Assembly (NCBI GenBank): GCA_964489265.1 | Contig: CAZAXX010000044.1 | Location: 1-20,105, forward strand | Source: CAYRUP01 sp964489265 | Lineage (GTDB): Bacteria; Pseudomonadota; Gammaproteobacteria; DSM-16500 | Direction of reading: 5' to 3' | Length of the DNA: 20,105 nt | In this document: positions 16,276 through 20,105 of the stretch, piece by piece | Layout of the letters: each line of letters opens with the position of its first letter | Position numbering within the stretch: the first letter of the stretch is position 1 | Notes under the pieces: model-generated | Database searches by the model: none | What the model was told of the DNA's origin: nothing | Seen by the model: only the letters and a program-made list of their open reading frames with translations | Program-made: the position numbers and the translations under genes

Positions 16276-17004
16276 TCATTTTTTGGGAAGAGTGACTATT
16301 TCATTTTTTCCATCATCCCTGAAAAGCAAAACACGACCATCGTCATGCCATGCAGCCAACACAGTGCGAGTTGCTGCTGTTCCATTCATTTCAAAATCAT
16401 GTAGCGCCGGTCGATGCGTGTGTCCATGAATCATGTGCTGAACATGATGTTTTTGCATGACGCGTTCTACTTCAGCTTGTGTCACATCCATGATGTAATG
16501 AGGCGATGTGCTGGTATGTGCTTTGCTCGCTGCACGATAGTTTTCTGCAATTTTGCGGCGTCTTTTTAACGATTGCATCAAGATGACAAAACGAAAAAGC
16601 CAGCTACGTGCTTTTTTTCTAAATTTTAAATATTTCAAATCTTCTGTGCAAAGTGTATCGCCATGCATTAACAAAGTAGGCACACCAAAAACATCGACAA
16701 CATATTCATCCGGTAACAACTGACAACCAGTCATCTTCAAAAATTTTTTTCCAATTAAAAAATCGCGATTCCCATGCATAAAATAAATGGGCAAACCATT
16801 TTGCGTTGCGGTATGCAATGCGTCGATAATCATTTGATTAAACGGCGTCAGATCATCATCCCCAATCCACGCTTCAAAAAAATCACCTAAAATATAGAGT
16901 GAATTTTCCTTAGCGGTAAATTCTTTTAAAAATTGTATAAATAAATCAGCAATTTCCGGTCTTTCCGCTTCTAAATGTAAATCAGAAATAAATGCCTTGA
17001 TCAT
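16276..17004 (-). CDS. lpxH: UDP-2,3-diacylglucosamine diphosphatase LpxH
   Basis: Hydrolyses UDP-2,3-diacylglucosamine to lipid X and UMP, the fourth step of lipid A synthesis, at the inner face of the cytoplasmic membrane. The 242-residue protein has all metallophosphoesterase ligands at the numbering of E. coli LpxH: Asp8 and His10 in SDLH, Asp41 in GDFFEAW, Asn79 in GNRD, His114 in MHGD, His195 and His197 in HGHTH. A basic, hydrophobic insertion (about 125-155, KFRKKARSWLFRF...KRRRK) corresponds to the membrane-associating cap. No Shine-Dalgarno is evident: six C residues directly precede the ATG, which is unusual beside its neighbours. It is transcribed divergently from the 17115 gene. 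Confidence 0.96.
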   Translation of the reverse strand: MIKAFISDLHLEAERPEIADLFIQFLKEFTAKENSLYILGDFFEAWIGDDDLTPFNQMIIDALHTATQNGLPIYFMHGNRDFLIGKKFLKMTGCQLLPDEYVVDVFGVPTLLMHGDTLCTEDLKYLKFRKKARSWLFRFVILMQSLKRRRKIAENYRAASKAHTSTSPHYIMDVTQAEVERVMQKHHVQHMIHGHTHRPALHDFEMNGTAATRTVLAAWHDDGRVLLFRDDGKNEIVTLPKK

Positions 17005-17114
17005 GGGGGGCTCGAGTTGTCAATAGTAATAAGTAAAAACACAATTTTATGAATATTCTATACTAAAAGTACAGAAAGTGAATTTTTAAGCGAAATTTTT
17101 AAGAGAGCAGGGCT
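17005..17114. promoter_or_regulatory. Divergent intergenic region, lpxH / 186-aa gene
   Basis: This 110-base A+T-rich gap must hold promoters for both directions. On the plus strand TATACT at 17059-17064 is a fair -10, but the -35 position is poor. No palindrome or clear operator is visible. Confidence 0.3.
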
Positions 17115-17675
17115 ATGAATATTTTAACGAATTCAACTTCAACGGCACTATGGCACGACGTAGTCGTCAAGGCCGAAGAAACTTGTGCGGTTGTTTTAAA
17201 AGAAGAACTCGAGTCTTACCTGGTTTTTTTACTCATGCGTTACACCAATAAACCTGAGATCATGAAACAAATTATTGCGCTAGAATTTTTAGAAGGGTTT
17301 AATTCAACTCATGCCAAACAACTTATCGCATTGCAAGATGTTGGCGATAAATGTCTTTTATTCGCAGGGCTTTATCCGCATATTGCAGATACCCGATTAG
17401 TCAGAATCAGTTATTTCGTCAATATGGGTCAAGCCGCCTATGTCCGAATCTCCCGGAAAAGTAATGATTTATATGCCTCGCTTAGCACGCAATTTGTCAG
17501 CTTAATGGATATACTCCAATCTATTCGTCAATATACTCGAAATTACCCGGATTTGTTGCCAATCCAGGCGTACGAATTATGGAGTGATACCGGTAGTCGT
17601 CGCGCGTTAGCGATTTTGCGGCAATATTCCCAAGCTATCCCAATGATAAATCTACCCACCAGTAAAAAATCCTAG
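17115..17675 (+). CDS. Hypothetical protein, 186 aa, upstream of adk
   Basis: I do not recognise a family. The protein is soluble-looking, with no signal peptide or transmembrane stretch, and predominantly helical by eye. It has an acidic/hydrophobic N-terminal half (VVLKEELESYLVFLLMRYTN, then IIALEFLEGFNSTHAKQLIALQDVGDKCLLFAGLYPHI), a middle strand-like region (TRLVRISYFVNMGQAAYVRIS) and a helical C-terminus with QYTRNYPDLLPIQAYELW. The reading frame is long, has codon use like its neighbours and a plausible GAGAGCAGGG ribosome site, so it is very probably a real gene. It lies 55 bases before adk on the same strand and may be cotranscribed with it. Confidence 0.82.
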   Translation: MNILTNSTSTALWHDVVVKAEETCAVVLKEELESYLVFLLMRYTNKPEIMKQIIALEFLEGFNSTHAKQLIALQDVGDKCLLFAGLYPHIADTRLVRISYFVNMGQAAYVRISRKSNDLYASLSTQFVSLMDILQSIRQYTRNYPDLLPIQAYELWSDTGSRRALAILRQYSQAIPMINLPTSKKS

Positions 17676-17730
17676 CGTAACCCAGAGCCCTTTACTAAAA
17701 TAGCCACAAATATATAGGAGCAGGTGATAA

Positions 17731-18387
17731 ATGCGCTTAGTGTTACTCGGATGCCCTGGGGTTGGAAAAGGTACCCAGGCAAAGTTTATAAAAGAAAAAT
17801 ATGGCATTGCTCAGATTTCAACGGGTGATATGCTGCGCTCGGCAGTCAGCCAAGGTACGCCGTTAGGCAAGCAAGTTAAGCAAATTATGGATGAAGGTCA
17901 GCTGGTATCGGATGACATTATGATTGCGCTCGTTAAAGCGCGAGTAGCAGAAGCCGATTGTGTGAAGGGTTTTTTATTAGATGGATTTCCACGTACGATT
18001 CCACAAGCAGAAGCATTGCATGAGAATCATATTCATCTGGATTATGTTGTGGAAATTCGTGTGCCGGATACAGAGCTCATTAAGCGATTAAGTGGCAGAC
18101 GCGTCCATTTAGGCTCAGGCCGTGTTTATCATTTGGAGCACAACCCACCTAAAGTCGAGAATCAGGATGACGTGACGGGCGAGCCATTGGTGCAACGTCC
18201 TGATGATCTTGAAGATACTATTCGTCATCGACTGTCGGTCTACCATCAACAAACAGAACCACTCGTGAATTACTATATCAAGCAAGCTAAAGCAGAGCCG
18301 GATCGTTCGCCTATTCATATTCGAATTGATGGTATAGGATCAGTTGAAGAAGTTAAAGAAAGGATATTTGCCGCGCTATCAAAATAG
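17731..18387 (+). CDS. adk: Adenylate kinase
   Basis: Reversible ATP + AMP = 2 ADP; essential nucleotide balancing enzyme in the cytoplasm. The 218-residue protein is the long-LID bacterial form. It has P-loop GCPGVGKGTQ (Gly7-Gln16, Lys13), AMP-binding STGDMLR, and DGFPRTIPQAEAL. The LID segment begins GRRVHLGSGRVYHLEHNPPK and ends LVQRPDD, followed by the DTIRHRL arginine region. Most bacterial enzymes have small residues at P-loop positions 8 and 11 (GAPGAGKGT in E. coli). Here they are Cys8 and Val11, a modest variation that keeps the catalytic Lys. The LID lacks the four zinc cysteines, as usual in gammaproteobacteria. AGGAG precedes the ATG by about 10 bases. Confidence 0.97.
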   Translation: MRLVLLGCPGVGKGTQAKFIKEKYGIAQISTGDMLRSAVSQGTPLGKQVKQIMDEGQLVSDDIMIALVKARVAEADCVKGFLLDGFPRTIPQAEALHENHIHLDYVVEIRVPDTELIKRLSGRRVHLGSGRVYHLEHNPPKVENQDDVTGEPLVQRPDDLEDTIRHRLSVYHQQTEPLVNYYIKQAKAEPDRSPIHIRIDGIGSVEEVKERIFAALSK

Positions 18388-18420
18388 CCTATCAAAAAAG
18401 ATTTTTAAGGAGAAAAATCG

Positions 18421-18891
18421 ATGCATTTAAAAAGAACGTTATTGGCAACACTTACAACTCTATTGGTGGGTTCAAGTGCTTTTGCAGCCGAGCTTAAGGC
18501 TTCGCCCATCGGCTATTGGAAAACCATTGATGATCGGACTGGCAAACCCAAAAGCATCGTCCAAGTCTGGAAAAACCAGGATCAGGTTTTGATGGGCAAA
18601 GTCATCAAGATATTTCCTGATATTGCGTCGCATCAAACAAAATTATGCGCTGCTTGCAAAGGCGATCAGCATAATCAGCCTATCGTTGGCATGGTGATCA
18701 TTTCGGGCTTGAAATCCACTGATGCGCAGTGGGGCAGTGGCCGTATCCTCGACCCGGAAAATGGTAAATCATACAAATGCACGGTGCGTTTAACCGAAAA
18801 TGGTAAAAAGTTGAATGTGCATGGTTATATTGGGTTTCCGTTATTTGGACGCTCGCAAACCTGGGAACGGGTTGATTTAATGTCGGGTTAG
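18421..18891 (+). CDS. Secreted DUF2147 family protein
   Basis: A 156-residue exported protein of the DUF2147 family (PF09917), function unknown. A Sec signal peptide is clear: basic MHLKR, hydrophobic LLATLTTLLVG, and an AFA signal peptidase I site, with cleavage probably after Ala22. The mature protein starts with the family hallmark SPIGYWKTIDDRTGKPKSIV. It has a Cys pair (Cys76, Cys79 in KLCAACKGD), a third Cys120 in the DPENGKSYKC hallmark, and the terminal YIGFPLFGRSQTWERV. The Cys pair suggests a periplasmic disulfide (inference). TAAGGAG precedes the ATG. It follows adk by 33 bases, on the same strand, and has no evident functional tie to it. Confidence 0.9.
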   Translation: MHLKRTLLATLTTLLVGSSAFAAELKASPIGYWKTIDDRTGKPKSIVQVWKNQDQVLMGKVIKIFPDIASHQTKLCAACKGDQHNQPIVGMVIISGLKSTDAQWGSGRILDPENGKSYKCTVRLTENGKKLNVHGYIGFPLFGRSQTWERVDLMSG

Positions 18892-18917
18892 ATAATCAAT
18901 GAGTTAGGATAGATTGG

Positions 18918-18947
18918 TTGACATATCGTAAATTACCGATGCATAAT
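18918..18947 (+). promoter_or_regulatory. Promoter of the ene-reductase gene
   Basis: A perfect -35 hexamer TTGACA (18918-18923) is followed, 18 bases later, by CATAAT (18942-18947), which matches the -10 consensus at five of six positions. Expected transcription start is about 18954. This is the best sigma70-type promoter in the window. The -10 falls inside the 7-base centre of a perfect inverted repeat. Confidence 0.6.
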
Positions 18948-18965
18948 ACATCGGTAATTTACGAT
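18925..18965. promoter_or_regulatory. 17-bp perfect inverted repeat, probable repressor operator
   Basis: Arms 18925-18941 and 18949-18965 are exactly complementary over 17 bases and flank a 7-base centre (CATAATA) that contains the -10 hexamer. The left arm fills the -35/-10 spacer and the right arm covers the expected start site. Because the left arm would not be transcribed from this promoter, an RNA hairpin or terminator is unlikely for its own transcript. A dimeric repressor site is the simplest reading. Ene-reductases such as E. coli nemA are controlled by a TetR-type repressor (NemR), but no regulator gene is in the window. Confidence 0.65.
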
Positions 18966-18983
18966 GAGAAAGGTTTTCCCAGT

Positions 18984-20036
18984 ATGCCAACCGACATTCT
19001 ACAGACCCCATATTCCCTGCCAAATCACCAAACCTTAAAAAACCGTATAGTTATGGCGCCAATGACGCGCGCGAGCGCAAGTGATGCATTGGTACCGACC
19101 GATGCCATGCTGCACTATTACACGCGACGAGCGAGTGCGGGGCTTATAATTACGGAAGGAACGCTTATTCGCAGCGATGCGATGGGTCATAAAAATGTCC
19201 CAGGGATTTTTACGGCAGACCAAATTGCTGGTTGGAAGCGAGTGACGGATAGTGTGCATGCAAATGGAGGTTTGATTTTTTCACAACTTTGGCATGTCGG
19301 TCGTGTCTCTCATCCTGAATTATTAAATAATCAATTACCGATTTCACCATCAGAAACCGTGATGACAGGTCCAGTTTCGCGTAGCCCGCATTTGAAATTT
19401 GGAAAATCCAGAGCAGCATCACTGACTGAAATCAAACAACTTATTGATGATTATGCTATCGCTGCAAGTAATGCTATCAAAGCTGGCTTTGATGGAGTTG
19501 AATTGCATGGCGCGAATGGTTATTTGATCGATCAGTTTTTACATTATGACACTAACCATCGTCAGGATGATTATGGCGGTAGCATAGAAAATCGAGCACG
19601 CTTCGCACTTGACGTCATTAAAGCGTGCGGTGCTGCAATCGGTTATGAACGCATTGGATTTCGTCTTTCGCCTGGCGCTTATCTGAATCAAATTGCGAGT
19701 GATTTACGTGACGGAGCCGTGTTTCAGTATTTACTTTCTGAATTATCAAAATTACCGATCGCGTATGTTCACACAGGAAATTTCGATGATTCACGCGTTT
19801 TTGCAGAATTAGATAACAAGACCATGACTGACTTCATGCGCATTCATTACAAAGGCACGTTGATTGCATGCGGCAGTTATCATTTCGAACATGCACGAGA
19901 AAAAATAACGAAAGGTGATTTTGATTTAATTGCAATTGGCAGACCGTTTATTGCAAATCACGATCTCATTGAAAAATTAAAACAGCATCAACCTGTTCGA
20001 GCATATGACGCAACTATGTTGAACGATCTATATTAG
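18984..20036 (+). CDS. Old Yellow Enzyme-family ene-reductase (NemA-like)
   Basis: FMN-dependent NAD(P)H oxidoreductase that reduces activated C=C bonds of enals, enones, maleimides or nitro compounds; cytoplasmic. From ATG 18984 the protein has 350 residues, starting MPTDILQTPYSLPNHQTLKN as in relatives. It has RIVMAPMTRASA, HANGGLIFSQLWHVGR, the substrate-binding His175/Asn178 pair and Tyr180 in VELHGANGYLIDQFL, then YGGSIENRARF, RIGFRLSP and the phosphate-binding AIGRPFIAN near the C-terminus. All expected active-site residues are present. An upstream ATG (18939) and TTG (18918) are in frame, but they lie within the promoter/operator and add unrelated residues. GAGAAAGG at 18966-18973 supports ATG 18984. 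It is probably transcribed alone, since it has its own promoter. Confidence 0.93.
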   Translation: MPTDILQTPYSLPNHQTLKNRIVMAPMTRASASDALVPTDAMLHYYTRRASAGLIITEGTLIRSDAMGHKNVPGIFTADQIAGWKRVTDSVHANGGLIFSQLWHVGRVSHPELLNNQLPISPSETVMTGPVSRSPHLKFGKSRAASLTEIKQLIDDYAIAASNAIKAGFDGVELHGANGYLIDQFLHYDTNHRQDDYGGSIENRARFALDVIKACGAAIGYERIGFRLSPGAYLNQIASDLRDGAVFQYLLSELSKLPIAYVHTGNFDDSRVFAELDNKTMTDFMRIHYKGTLIACGSYHFEHAREKITKGDFDLIAIGRPFIANHDLIEKLKQHQPVRAYDATMLNDLY

Positions 20037-20052
20037 ACCTCACAATTTCACC

Positions 20053-20105
20053 CTACGTCCCGCGGCTTGTCACCCCTACGTCCCGCGGCTTGTCACCCCT
20101 ACGTC
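20053..20105. repeat. 23-bp tandem repeat array, truncated by window edge
   Basis: A 23-base unit starting CTACGTCCCGCGGCTTG and ending TCACCC begins at 20053 and repeats identically at 20076. A third copy starts at 20099 and is cut by the window edge. Units are contiguous with no spacers. The core GTCCCGCGG resembles the arms of the palindromic repeats elsewhere in the window. It starts 17 bases after the ene-reductase stop. Confidence 0.85.

Noticed and set aside
18918..18983. TTG at 18918 or ATG at 18939 as the start of the ene-reductase
   Set aside because: The extra residues do not resemble the family N-terminus and are encoded by the -35/-10 region and the inverted repeat. ATG 18984 has a ribosome site and gives the family-typical beginning.
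20053..20105. CRISPR array
   Set aside because: The 23-base units are directly contiguous with no variable spacers, and no cas genes are visible.

Overview
The window reads as chromosome of an A+T-rich gammaproteobacterium, most likely from the Legionellales (Legionella/Coxiella/Berkiella-like, host-associated). This is an inference from protein affinities, a conserved fdxA, yoaA-tsaB and asd-fimV-truA-accD-dedD gene order, an ankyrin-repeat protein of the kind exported by Dot/Icm systems, and scattered palindromic repeats built on CCCGCG/CGCGGG cores. Coding density is very high and no gene-free stretch exceeds about 210 bases. I see no rRNA, tRNA, IS element, phage gene or CRISPR array.

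Layout. (1) 24-2941: fdxA (7Fe ferredoxin), yoaA (XPD/DinG-like Fe-S helicase) and tsaB (tRNA t6A synthesis), tightly packed on +. (2) 2942-3153: a long imperfect hairpin repeat, then a promoter region. (3) 3154-9944: gdhB (giant NAD-glutamate dehydrogenase), a haloalkane dehalogenase homologue whose nucleophile is replaced by Gly, and asd. (4) 9961-13146: a miniature FimV-like protein overlapping truA, then accD and a DedD-like SPOR protein. This follows the asd-fimV-truA-trpF-accD-folC-dedD order of other gammaproteobacteria, with trpF and folC absent at their usual places. (5) 13149-13207: a short palindromic repeat. (6) 13240-14374: yjbQ (UPF0047) and a metal-dependent cyclase-family hydrolase, 7 bases apart. 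(7) 14358-17004, minus strand: lpxH followed downstream by a 609-residue ankyrin-repeat protein whose 3' end overlaps the cyclase gene convergently. (8) 17115-20036, plus strand: an unrecognised 186-residue protein, adk, a secreted DUF2147 protein and an Old Yellow Enzyme-type ene-reductase. (9) 20053-20105: the start of a 23-bp tandem repeat cut by the window edge.

Most genes are housekeeping: redox carriers, DNA repair, tRNA modification, amino-acid, fatty-acid, lipid A and nucleotide metabolism, and cell division. The notable items are the 17-bp perfect inverted repeat placed exactly around the -10 of the ene-reductase promoter, the dehalogenase lacking its nucleophile, halide-binding Trp and Asn, the ankyrin protein (candidate effector), the FimV stub, and the palindromic and tandem repeat family. 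I found no convincing new multi-gene defence or mobile system.
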